The notes under the pieces are model-generated. The model saw only the letters and a list, made by a program, of their open reading frames with translations, searched no databases and had not been told where the DNA came from. A program made the position numbers and the translations under genes. Source: an uncultured Massilia sp. (GTDB taxonomy: Bacteria > Pseudomonadota > Gammaproteobacteria > Burkholderiales > Burkholderiaceae_D). Taken from it: 64,000 nucleotides of DNA. This document shows positions 54,964 through 63,075 of this stretch, in pieces. The DNA lies in contig NZ_CAJYEB010000023.1 in NCBI RefSeq assembly GCF_913773735.1, forward strand, positions 1 to 64,000, given 5' to 3'. Within the stretch, counting starts at the first letter, position 1, and the number at the start of each line of letters is the position of its first letter.

Positions 54964-56748
54964 ATGAAGCGACGGGACGTATTGAAGGCATCGATGGCGG
55001 CGGCGCTGCTGCACGGGGCGCCGGCCGCCGCGCTGGCGGCGCGGCAGGCGTCGCGGGTGCGGCCGGGCATGCCGGGCTGGCCGGACGCGCAGGCATGGCG
55101 GCGCCTGGGCGTGCAGACCGGCGGGCGCCTGATCGAGCCCGTGTCCCCGTTCGCGCACTGCGGCGCGGACGGCTGCGCCGCGGCGCTGAAGGGCATCCAG
55201 AGCCAGTACTACATCGGCGACCATCCGGCGCTCACCCAGAGCAGCGGCTGGCAGGATGCGTGGGTCTCGCAGGTCAGCCCGTACGCGGTGGCGGCGCGCA
55301 CCGCGCAGGACGTCGCCGCGGCCGTGCGCTTCGCGCGCCGGCACGGGCTGCGCCTGGTGGTCAAGGGCGGCGGCCACAGCTACCTCGGCACGTCGAATGC
55401 GCCGGACTCCCTGCTGGTCTGGACGCGCGCGATGAACGACATCGCCATGCACGACGCCTTCGTCGGCCACGGTTGCGCGCCGGAGACGGCCGGGCCGGCC
55501 GTGAGCATCGGCGCCGGCGCGCTCTGGGCCGAGGCGTACGCGGCCGTCACCACGCGCGGCGGCCGCTACGTGCAGGGCGGCGGCTGCACGACGGTGGGCG
55601 TGGCCGGCCTGGTGCAGGGCGGCGGCTTCGGCAACTTCTCGCGGCGCTACGGCACGGCCGCCGCCAACCTGGTCGAGGCCGAGGTGGTCACGGCCGACGG
55701 CGAGATCCGCATCGCCAACGCGGCCACCAACCCGGACCTGTTCTGGGCATTGAAGGGCGGGGGCAGCAGCTTCGGCATCATGACCCGCCTGACCCTGCGC
55801 ACGCATGCGCTGCCGGCCTTCTTCGGCGGCGTGTTCGGCAAGATCGAGGCCACGACCGACGAGGACTTCCGCGCGCTGGTGGCGCGCTTCGTGGCCTTCC
55901 ATGCCGCCAGCCTGTGCGACGAACATTGGGGCGAGACCGTGTCGCTGCGCGGCGGCGGACGACGGATGCAGCTGTCGATGGTGTTCCAGGGACTGGACGA
56001 AGCCCGCGCCCGCGCCATCTGGGCGCCGTTCCTCGACTGGGTGCGGGCGCGCAAGGCGTACCGCTTCGAGGAGCCGCTGATCGTGCAGATCCCGGCGCGG
56101 CATTTCTGGGATCCGGCGTACCACGCCACGCACCTGCCGGGGGCCATGACGGTCGAGGACGGCCCGCGCGGCGCGGGCGAGCGCTTCGTCTGGACCGGCG
56201 ACCGCGAACAAGCCGGCGGCTTCCTGCACGGCTACCGGTCGGCCTGGCTGCCGGCCGCGCTGCAGGACGCCGCCAGCCAGGACCGCCTGGTCGACGCCCT
56301 GTGCGGCGCGGCCGCCCAGTGGGACGTCGAACTGCACTTCAACAAGGCGCTGGGAGACGCCGCGCAGGACGCCCGCGACGCCACGCGCGACACGGCGATG
56401 AACCCGGCGGTGCTCGACGCCTTCGTGCTGGCGATCATCGCCGGCGCCGGCGGTCCCGCGTTCCCGGGCATGCCGGGCGCCGGGCCGGACGAACGGCGCG
56501 CCCGCCAGCGCGCCACCGCCATCCACGCGGCCATGGACACGCTGCTCGAAGTCGCCCCCGGCGCCGGCGCCTACCTGTCGGAAAGCGACTACTTCCAGCG
56601 CGACTGGCAGCAGGCCTACTGGGGTGGCAACTACGCCCGCCTGGCACGCGTCAAGCGCGCCGTCGATCCGGACGGCCTGTTCTTCGTGCACCACGGCGTG
56701 GGCAGCGAGGCGTGGAGCGCCGACGGTTTCACGCGCAGGCCGGCCTGA
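54964..56748 (+). CDS. Exported FAD-binding oxidoreductase (BBE-type)
   Basis: A 594-aa berberine-bridge-like oxidoreductase. The N-terminus has a Tat-type signal (MKRRDVLKASMAAALLHG) suggesting export with bound flavin. The PCMH domain includes VVKGGGHSYLGTSNAPDSLL (GGGHS flavin loop) and YVQGGGCTTVGVAGL; the C-terminal BBE motif includes YFQRDWQQAYWGGNYARL. The start was set at 54964 by a GGGAGGG six bases upstream; two nearby ATGs are possible. The gap after glcF has three CGGTTCGCCCC-like repeats. Substrate unknown, perhaps sugars or phenolics. Confidence 0.88.
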   Translation: MKRRDVLKASMAAALLHGAPAAALAARQASRVRPGMPGWPDAQAWRRLGVQTGGRLIEPVSPFAHCGADGCAAALKGIQSQYYIGDHPALTQSSGWQDAWVSQVSPYAVAARTAQDVAAAVRFARRHGLRLVVKGGGHSYLGTSNAPDSLLVWTRAMNDIAMHDAFVGHGCAPETAGPAVSIGAGALWAEAYAAVTTRGGRYVQGGGCTTVGVAGLVQGGGFGNFSRRYGTAAANLVEAEVVTADGEIRIANAATNPDLFWALKGGGSSFGIMTRLTLRTHALPAFFGGVFGKIEATTDEDFRALVARFVAFHAASLCDEHWGETVSLRGGGRRMQLSMVFQGLDEARARAIWAPFLDWVRARKAYRFEEPLIVQIPARHFWDPAYHATHLPGAMTVEDGPRGAGERFVWTGDREQAGGFLHGYRSAWLPAALQDAASQDRLVDALCGAAAQWDVELHFNKALGDAAQDARDATRDTAMNPAVLDAFVLAIIAGAGGPAFPGMPGAGPDERRARQRATAIHAAMDTLLEVAPGAGAYLSESDYFQRDWQQAYWGGNYARLARVKRAVDPDGLFFVHHGVGSEAWSADGFTRRPA

Positions 56749-56840
56749 CGGGCCGGCGGTCCTGCGGTCCTGCGGCCGAAAGCAGGAAATGTGCGGAGGT
56801 GGTAGCATCGGCGCCGGATTTTCGATTGGAGGAGGCGTCC

Positions 56841-57155
56841 GTGAGTTTCGTGTTTCGGCTGATGGCGCAGGACGAGGATGCGGCGCCGGCGGTCGCCTTC
56901 CAGGACAGCATCAGCCCCGGCTACGTACCGCTGTGGGAAGACATCGGCGTCTACGACGCGCTCTACAACAGCGACGGCCGCGAGGCGCGCGACGTCTCGC
57001 GCGCGATCGCCTACGGGATCGACAGGCTGGCCGACGACGAATCGCTGGGGCGGATGCTGCCGGCGACGTGCCGCCTGTCGGAAGCGATCCGCTTCCTGGA
57101 GAACGTGCACCGGGGCTGCGTCATCCACGCCTCGGCGCGCGTCGAGACGCGCTGA
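56841..57155 (+). CDS. Hypothetical 104-aa protein
   Basis: A GTG-started frame with an excellent GGAGGAGG nine bases upstream. The product starts MSFVFRLMAQDEDAA, continues with LWEDIGVYDALYNSDGREARDV and ends RGCVIHASARVETR. No signal or membrane helix and no family recognised. It lies 92 bp after the exported flavoprotein gene and may be co-transcribed. The RBS makes translation likely. Confidence 0.6.
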   Translation: MSFVFRLMAQDEDAAPAVAFQDSISPGYVPLWEDIGVYDALYNSDGREARDVSRAIAYGIDRLADDESLGRMLPATCRLSEAIRFLENVHRGCVIHASARVETR

Positions 57156-57292
57156 ATCCCTGGCGCGCGGGCCTGAATGCAACCTGAAGATTCGGCCGCC
57201 CGGCGGGGCGGAACCGGACAAGCGCTGGTGTACTATTTCATCTCTTGAAATTGCCGGATTGTCAAAGCTGGCATCCCATGGAGACAATATCG

Positions 57293-59341
57293 ATGCGCAT
57301 CCGCTTTCTTTCCGCCGCCGCCGTCGCGGTCCTGACGAGTTCCATGGCCGGCCCGGTCGCCCGGGCGCAGGAGGTCGTCGGCAGCGCGACGTCGCCGGAC
57401 GGCGCATTGAGCGTGGAGGTCCAGCTCGGCCCGACGGGCCGGCTCGGCTACGACATCAAGCGCAAGGGCAAGGACATCATCGCGCCGTCGCGCCTGGGCT
57501 TCAACCTCGCCAATGCCTGGAAGCTGGACGGCGGCTTCAGCGTGCGCGACACCCGCGTCAGCGAGCATGACGACACCTGGGAACAGCCGTGGGGCGAGCG
57601 CCGCCACGTGCGCAACCACTACCGCGAACTGCGCGTCGAACTCGAACAGAAGGAACGCGACCAGCGCGCGCTGGCCGTGGTGTTCCGCGTCTACGACGAC
57701 GGCGTGGGCTTCCGCTACGAATTCCCCGAACAGCCGCAACTGCGCGACGTCGAGATCACGGACGAGCTGACCGAATTCGCGGTGGCCCAGCCGGCCACCG
57801 CCTGGTGGATCCCGGCCGGCGAGCTGCCGGGCCTGGAAGAGCTGGTGCGCAAGGCGCCGCTGAAGGAAATCGGCACCGCCAACACCCCGCTGACGATGCG
57901 CCTGGAGGACGGCACCCACGTCGCCATCCACGAGGCGGCGCTGGTCGACTACGCATCGATGTGGGTGCGCAAGGTGGACGGCCAGTTGCTGCGCGCGCAG
58001 CTGGCGCCGTCGAGCCGCGGGGCCGCCGTCGTGCGCCACGGCGCCTTCACGACGCCCTGGCGCACGCTGCGCATCGCCGACGACGCGGCCGGCCTGTACA
58101 TGTCCGACCTCGAACTGAACCTGAACGAGCCGAACAAGCTGGGCGACGTTTCCTGGGTCAAGCCGTCGAAGTTCGTCGGCGTGTGGTGGAGCATGCACCT
58201 GCAGCAGACCACGTGGAACGCGGGCGAGCGCCACGGCGCCACGACGAAGAACACCAGGCGCTACATCGACTTCGCCGCGAAGAACGGGTTCCGCGGCGTG
58301 CTGGTCGAAGGCTGGAACCAGGGCTGGGAAAGCAACTGGGGCCACGGCGGCGCCGACTTCAGCTTCACCAGGCCGTATCCCGACTTCGACCTGCCGGCGC
58401 TGGCCGCCTACGCCAAAAAGAAGGGCGTGCGCCTGATCGGCCACCACGAGACGGGCGCCAACCTGGTCGCCTACGAAGGGCAGATGGACGATGCGTATGC
58501 GCTGTATGCCGCACTGGGCGTGGACAGCGTCAAGTCGGGCTACGTGCACGAGGCGGGCACGATGCTGTTCCCCGGCGCCGACGGCAAGCCGTACTACGGC
58601 AACTACGATTCGCAGGATGGCGTTCGCCACTTCCAGAAGGCGGTGACGGAGGCGGCGCGCCATCGCATCGCGGTGGATACCCACGAGCCGATCAAGGACA
58701 CCGGCCTGCGCCGCACCTACCCGAACTGGCTGTCGCGCGAAGGCGCGCGCGGCGTCGAGTACAACGCCTGGGGCAACCCGGTCAATCCGGTCGACCACGA
58801 GGCCAAGCTGGTGTTCACGCGCATGCTCAGCGGCCCGATGGACTACACGCCGGGCGTCCTGAGCCTGGTCGGCGCCGAGGGCAAGGTGTTCAATTCGACG
58901 CAGGCCAAGCAGCTCGCCAACTTCGTCGTGATCTACTCGCCGATCGCGATGGCGGCCGACATCCCGGAAAACTACGCCAAGTACCCGAAGGCCTTCAAGT
59001 TCATCAAGGACGTGCCGACCGACTGGGACGATACCCGCGTCCTGAACGGCGCGGTGGGCGAGTACGCGACCATGGCGCGCAAGGACCGCCATTCGGACGA
59101 CTGGTACGTCGGCGCCGTCACCGACGGCGAGGCGCGCACGCTGCCGCTGCCGCTGTCCTTCCTCGACGCCGGCAAGGACTACGTGGCCGAGATCTACCGC
59201 GACGGCGACCAGGCCGACTACCGCAACGAGCACCGTTTCGACCTCGTCGTCGAGAAGCGGACGGTGACGGCGCGCGACACGCTGCAACTGAAGCTGGCGC
59301 CGGGCGGCGGGCAGGCGATCCGGTTCGCGCCGAAGCATTGA
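57293..59341 (+). CDS. Glycoside hydrolase family 97 protein (alpha-glucosidase-like)
   Basis: A 682-aa secreted glycosidase related to SusB. The signal peptide ends about residue 25 (AGPVARAQ). The N-terminal beta-sandwich (about 30-290) is followed by the TIM-barrel with GVWWSMHL, GHHETGAN (Glu386), THEPIKDTG (Glu465) and RGVEYNAWG (Glu489). The Glu465-Glu489 spacing equals that of the catalytic pair in inverting GH97 SusB, so inverting alpha-glucosidase activity is likely. No TonB receptor or Sus-like partner is nearby. The start at 57293 follows GGAGA; the upstream ATG at 57245 is not needed. Confidence 0.92.
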   Translation: MRIRFLSAAAVAVLTSSMAGPVARAQEVVGSATSPDGALSVEVQLGPTGRLGYDIKRKGKDIIAPSRLGFNLANAWKLDGGFSVRDTRVSEHDDTWEQPWGERRHVRNHYRELRVELEQKERDQRALAVVFRVYDDGVGFRYEFPEQPQLRDVEITDELTEFAVAQPATAWWIPAGELPGLEELVRKAPLKEIGTANTPLTMRLEDGTHVAIHEAALVDYASMWVRKVDGQLLRAQLAPSSRGAAVVRHGAFTTPWRTLRIADDAAGLYMSDLELNLNEPNKLGDVSWVKPSKFVGVWWSMHLQQTTWNAGERHGATTKNTRRYIDFAAKNGFRGVLVEGWNQGWESNWGHGGADFSFTRPYPDFDLPALAAYAKKKGVRLIGHHETGANLVAYEGQMDDAYALYAALGVDSVKSGYVHEAGTMLFPGADGKPYYGNYDSQDGVRHFQKAVTEAARHRIAVDTHEPIKDTGLRRTYPNWLSREGARGVEYNAWGNPVNPVDHEAKLVFTRMLSGPMDYTPGVLSLVGAEGKVFNSTQAKQLANFVVIYSPIAMAADIPENYAKYPKAFKFIKDVPTDWDDTRVLNGAVGEYATMARKDRHSDDWYVGAVTDGEARTLPLPLSFLDAGKDYVAEIYRDGDQADYRNEHRFDLVVEKRTVTARDTLQLKLAPGGGQAIRFAPKH

Positions 59342-59351
59342 GGCGCCGTTC

Positions 59352-60662
59352 CTACGGCTGCTGGATGGCCGGCGCCGCAGGAACGAGCAGCGCATCGCGC
59401 GCCGCGCCGGCCGGCGGCGCGAGCACGAAGCGCGGCACCCACAGGACGAGGCCGCTGTGCGGCAGCACGAATCTCCGGATGCCGCCCGACTGCGTGCGGC
59501 GGGCGGCCCCACCGATACCGGCCAGCGTGCCGAAACCGAAATCCCGCATCACGTTGGCGAACAGGACCGCCGAGGAATAGGTCGACGGTCCGATCGCCAC
59601 GCTTACCTTGCCGCGAAAGCGCAGGGGATTGTCCATGTCGGGCTGGCGCCAGGTCCCGATCTCCCCATGCACGACCTGGCCCGCCGTCTCGCCGCGCGCG
59701 GCGTCGGGTTCGAGCACCGTCTTCACGTAGGTCGAACCGGTGCGGTAGGGCCGCATCGCCAGGTACGGCATCAGGCCGTCCAGCCACAGCGCATCATCGC
59801 CACCGCCGTTTTCCGACACGTCGATCGTCAGCGCGCTCACGCCTTCCTCGCGCATGCGCGCGAACGCCGCGCGCGTGAACGACAGGAAGCGCTCCCGGAA
59901 CGCGCCGTCCAAGGAGCCCACCGTGAGCACCGCGCGCGCGCCGGGACGGATATCGATGCGGAACCGGCGCGCGAAGTCGCCATCGTCGCGCAGCAGCGCG
60001 GGAACGGCCGTGGCGGCGGCGACGTCCATCGTCCATTGCCGGGCGCCGTCTTGCAGCCGCAGGCGGTAGCGCGCGGGGCTGCCGCAAGTCTTCCAGTGGT
60101 ACAGCCACCAGCGCCGCGCCAGCAGCGCGGCGCGGAACAGCGGGGTGTCGCCATGCACCAGGGCGGACAGGTCGGCTACCGCCGCCGTGGCCGGCACGCC
60201 GTCGATGGCCAGGATGCGCGTGCCTGCCAGGGGCGTCGCGCCGCCGCCCAACGCGGCGCGGATCGACAGCGTGCCGTCCACGCCGATGTCGACTTCGTAC
60301 GGGAACAGCGTGCCGCCGGCCGCCAGATGGGCCATGGTGTCGGCGCGCCAGTCCGCATGGCCGACGAACAGGTGGGCGTCGGCGAGCAGCGGGTTGAGCG
60401 TCGCCAGGCGGCGCCAGGCGTCGTCGCGCGTCATGGTCGGCGGCACATCGGCCGCGAGCGCATCCAGTGCGCGGTCCAGCGCGGCGGGATCGACCGAAAA
60501 GCCCGGATCCGGATGCACGCGCATGATCGTGTGGCGGATGAAGGCGATGTCGTCGCGGAACCCGGCGGCGTCGATCGGGGCCTGGCCGGCGGCCGATGCC
60601 GTTGCCGGGACAAGTAGGCAGGCCAGGACCCAGCGGGCGAACATGTGTCGGAGTGTTGTCAT
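59352..60662 (-). CDS. S41 family peptidase
   Basis: A 436-aa exported protein: signal peptide (residues 1-about 25), a helical N-terminal domain with DAAGFRDDIAFIRHTIMRVHP, and a tail-specific-protease-like C-terminal half with GVSALTIDVSENGGGDD and the Ser-carrying STYSSAVLFANVM (the S41 nucleophile). The PDZ region is weak. It probably acts in the periplasm on unknown substrates. Its start lies 68 bp from the divergent HTH regulator gene, with a 10-bp dyad in the gap. Confidence 0.83.
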   Translation of the reverse strand: MTTLRHMFARWVLACLLVPATASAAGQAPIDAAGFRDDIAFIRHTIMRVHPDPGFSVDPAALDRALDALAADVPPTMTRDDAWRRLATLNPLLADAHLFVGHADWRADTMAHLAAGGTLFPYEVDIGVDGTLSIRAALGGGATPLAGTRILAIDGVPATAAVADLSALVHGDTPLFRAALLARRWWLYHWKTCGSPARYRLRLQDGARQWTMDVAAATAVPALLRDDGDFARRFRIDIRPGARAVLTVGSLDGAFRERFLSFTRAAFARMREEGVSALTIDVSENGGGDDALWLDGLMPYLAMRPYRTGSTYVKTVLEPDAARGETAGQVVHGEIGTWRQPDMDNPLRFRGKVSVAIGPSTYSSAVLFANVMRDFGFGTLAGIGGAARRTQSGGIRRFVLPHSGLVLWVPRFVLAPPAGAARDALLVPAAPAIQQP

Positions 60663-60686
60663 GGAAGTCGCTTGTGCATGTCGTTG

Positions 60687-60719
60687 TTTGTTGAAATAAT
60701 ATAGGTGTTTTTCAACAAA
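60687..60719. promoter_or_regulatory. Operator-like dyad between the S41 and HTH regulator genes
   Basis: A perfect 10-bp inverted repeat, tttgttgaaa (60687-60696) and tttcaacaaa (60710-60719), spacer 13 bp, sits in the 67-bp AT-rich gap between divergent genes. Size and symmetry suit binding by the winged-helix protein encoded next to it. Confidence 0.55.
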
Positions 60720-60729
60720 AAGAGAAGCC

Positions 60730-61347
60730 ATGAAAAAGCGCGCCATTGATGACCGCACTATCGACTACCGGGCGATCGACGCCCCGGACCTGATCGACGT
60801 GCTGTCCGCCCCGCTGCGCCAGGAAATCGTCGACATGCTGGCCGCGCTCGGCGGCGAGGCCGGTGTAGCGGAACTCGCGCTGCAGATGGGACGCCATGCG
60901 GACGGCCTGTACTATCACCTGAAGATCCTGTGCAAGGCCGGGCTGGTCGTCGATGCGGGCGCCGGGGAAGGCAGCGAGCGCCGCTACCGCCTGGCGGGGG
61001 ATGGCGTCCAGCCCCTGCGGCTCGCCTACCGCACCGGTAGCGCGCCCCATGCCGCGGCCCTGCGCAAGTTCGCGCACGGTCTGCTGCAGGTGGCGGAAAA
61101 GGATTTCGGTGAGGCGCTGGAGATGGAGGACGTCGTTGGCGCCGGTCCTGTGCGCGAGTTATGGGCGGCGCGCAACAAGGCCTGGCTGACGCAGGCGGAA
61201 CTGGAAGAGGTCAACGGCTTGCTGGAACGCCTGTGCGAGCTGATGAGCCGCCCGCGCTCGGACGAACGCAGCCGCCTGATGAGCTGCGCGTTCGTGCTGG
61301 CACCGCATGCCGCGCTGCCCAAGCGGCGCGGCCAGCAGGAAGCTTGA
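60730..61347 (+). CDS. Winged helix-turn-helix transcriptional regulator (ArsR-like)
   Basis: A 205-aa regulator with a winged helix at about residues 20-90: LIDVLSAPLRQEIVDMLAAL opens it and MGRHADGLYYHLKILCKAGLVV is the recognition helix and wing. The C-terminal half (about 100-205) is helical and may bind a ligand or dimerise. It is divergent from the S41 peptidase gene and probably controls it, itself, or both, through the dyad at 60687-60719. Confidence 0.83.
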   Translation: MKKRAIDDRTIDYRAIDAPDLIDVLSAPLRQEIVDMLAALGGEAGVAELALQMGRHADGLYYHLKILCKAGLVVDAGAGEGSERRYRLAGDGVQPLRLAYRTGSAPHAAALRKFAHGLLQVAEKDFGEALEMEDVVGAGPVRELWAARNKAWLTQAELEEVNGLLERLCELMSRPRSDERSRLMSCAFVLAPHAALPKRRGQQEA

Positions 61348-61423
61348 CGCCCCGTGACGATTCGATAGGTTTGCGCCCGCCATTGCGTGGCACTATCGGG
61401 GATTCAGCCATCGAAGGAAATCC

Positions 61424-62434
61424 ATGCGCATCACCTCGTCGCCCATCCTCCTCGCGGCCGTGCTGGCCTGCGGCAGCGCCCACGCCGCCGGCCCGCGCGT
61501 GCAGGAAGAACGTTTCGATACGCCCAGGCTGCAGCTGGCGCGCCTGACCCTGCACGAGGACGGGCGTGCGCCGGTGCGCTACTACCTGTCGAAGCCCGCG
61601 CAGCGCGCGCCGCTCGTGCTCTACATCCAGGGGTCGGGCTGCCTGCCGCCGTTCAGCGGGCTGGGAACGGACAACCGTTCGTCCACGATCTATTCGTGGG
61701 TGCAGCTCGCCGCGCAGGGGCGCTACGCCGTGATGTCGGTCGACAAGCCCTACCAGCCGGACGCGCCGCCGCCGGAAGGGAAGGGTGTTGCGAACGGCTG
61801 CGGCGCCGCCTTCAACGACCATTTTTCCTTCAACACCTGGCTGGCCACCCTCGAGACGGCGCTGCGCCATGCCTTGGGCCGGCCGGAGGTGGACGCGCGC
61901 CGCGTGCTCGTGATCGGCCTCTCCGAAGGCGCGCCGATGGCGGCCGCGCTGGCCCGCGCGATGCCCGCGGTGACCGACGTGGCCCTGGTCGGCGCGAACG
62001 GGCCGAGCCAGTTGTTCGACTTCGCCGCCGGCATCCATCGCGCGGACGCCAGCGACGACGACAAGCTGGAGCGCCTGCAGGAACTCGACGCGCAATACGC
62101 CGCCATCGCCGCCGATCCGCGCAGCACGAGCAAGTTCATGTGGGGGCATACCTACCTGCGCTGGAGCAGCTTCTTCGCCCATTCCACCGCCGCGGAACTG
62201 GCGCGTTCGCGCGCCCGCGTCTATCTGGTGAGCGGCATGCGCGACGAGGCCGTGCCGATCCTGTCCACCGAGGCGCTGTACGCGCAACTGCGCACGCAGG
62301 GACGCGACGTGACCTTCCGGCGTATCCCGGACGTCGGGCACGGCCTGGTGGAGGAAGGGCTGTCGATGGAGGAAACCGGGCAGCGGCTGCAGCGCGAGTA
62401 CGACGCCATCATGGCGTGGTTCGAACGGCGCTGA
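61424..62434 (+). CDS. Exported alpha/beta hydrolase
   Basis: A 336-aa protein with signal peptide (MRITSSPILLAAVLACGSAHA). The nucleophile elbow GLSEGAP (about residue 166-172), the Asp in SGMRDEAVPIL and the His in DVGHGL form a hydrolase triad. Two Cys pairs (GSGC and NGCG) could bridge in the periplasm. It follows the HTH regulator on the same strand by 76 bp. Probably an esterase or peptidase; substrate unknown. Confidence 0.85.
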   Translation: MRITSSPILLAAVLACGSAHAAGPRVQEERFDTPRLQLARLTLHEDGRAPVRYYLSKPAQRAPLVLYIQGSGCLPPFSGLGTDNRSSTIYSWVQLAAQGRYAVMSVDKPYQPDAPPPEGKGVANGCGAAFNDHFSFNTWLATLETALRHALGRPEVDARRVLVIGLSEGAPMAAALARAMPAVTDVALVGANGPSQLFDFAAGIHRADASDDDKLERLQELDAQYAAIAADPRSTSKFMWGHTYLRWSSFFAHSTAAELARSRARVYLVSGMRDEAVPILSTEALYAQLRTQGRDVTFRRIPDVGHGLVEEGLSMEETGQRLQREYDAIMAWFERR

Positions 62435-62446
62435 AGCCGTCCGGCA

Positions 62447-62932
62447 CTACTGCAGCGCCTTCTCGATATCGTCCGCGATCTCTTCCGGCTTGGTGGTCGG
62501 CGCATAGCGGTGGATGACCTTGCCGTCGCGTCCGACCAGGAACTTGGTGAAGTTCCACTTGATGGCCTCCGTTCCCAGCACGCCCGGCGCCGTTTCCTTC
62601 AGGTGCTTCCAGAGCGGATGCGCTTGCTCGCCGTTGACGTCGATCTTGGCGAACATGGGGAAGGTGACGCCGTAGTGCTTTTCGCAGAAGGCGCCGATCT
62701 CGGCGTCGCTGCCCGGTTCCTGGTGGCCGAACTGGTCGCAGGGGAAGCCCAGCACCTCGAAGCCGGGGCCGCGCGCGTGCAGCTCGCGGTAGACCTTTTC
62801 CAGGCCCTGGTATTGCGGCGTGAAGCCGCACTTGCTGGCGGTGTTCACGACCAGCAGGACCTTGCCGCGGTAAGCGCCCAGGTCGACCGGCTGGCCGGCG
62901 AGCGAGGTGGCCTGGAAGTCGAATACGTTCAT
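62447..62932 (-). CDS. Glutathione peroxidase
   Basis: A 161-aa thiol peroxidase that reduces hydroperoxides with glutathione or thioredoxin. The catalytic cysteine is in VNTASKCGFTPQY (Cys about 35, not selenocysteine), followed by GFPCDQFGHQEPG and WNFTKFLV. It is cytoplasmic. The start follows CAGGAG. It converges with the hydrolase gene 12 bp away; a dispersed repeat lies upstream of it. Confidence 0.93.
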   Translation of the reverse strand: MNVFDFQATSLAGQPVDLGAYRGKVLLVVNTASKCGFTPQYQGLEKVYRELHARGPGFEVLGFPCDQFGHQEPGSDAEIGAFCEKHYGVTFPMFAKIDVNGEQAHPLWKHLKETAPGVLGTEAIKWNFTKFLVGRDGKVIHRYAPTTKPEEIADDIEKALQ

Positions 62933-63021
62933 GGTTGTCTCCTGCAGCGGGATGAATTTCGATGCAAGAGTGTAGAGCAAAGCGGCGATGCGTGCGTTGC
63001 AGGCGTCGCGGCCGAAAACCG

Positions 63022-63062
63022 GGGTCAGAGCCCTTGGAAAGCAAAACCGGGCTCTGACCCCT
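63022..63062. repeat. GGGGTCAGAGCCC hairpin repeat, copy 2
   Basis: The arms (63022-63034 and 63050-63062) are identical to copy 1 (34528-34569), and the 15-nt loops are similar (ttgg.aaagcaaaacc-like). It lies between the glutathione peroxidase gene and the pilU-like gene on the minus strand, 14 bp past the latter's stop, so it may terminate that transcript. Confidence 0.85.
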
Positions 63063-63075
63063 GGCGCACCAGGCG

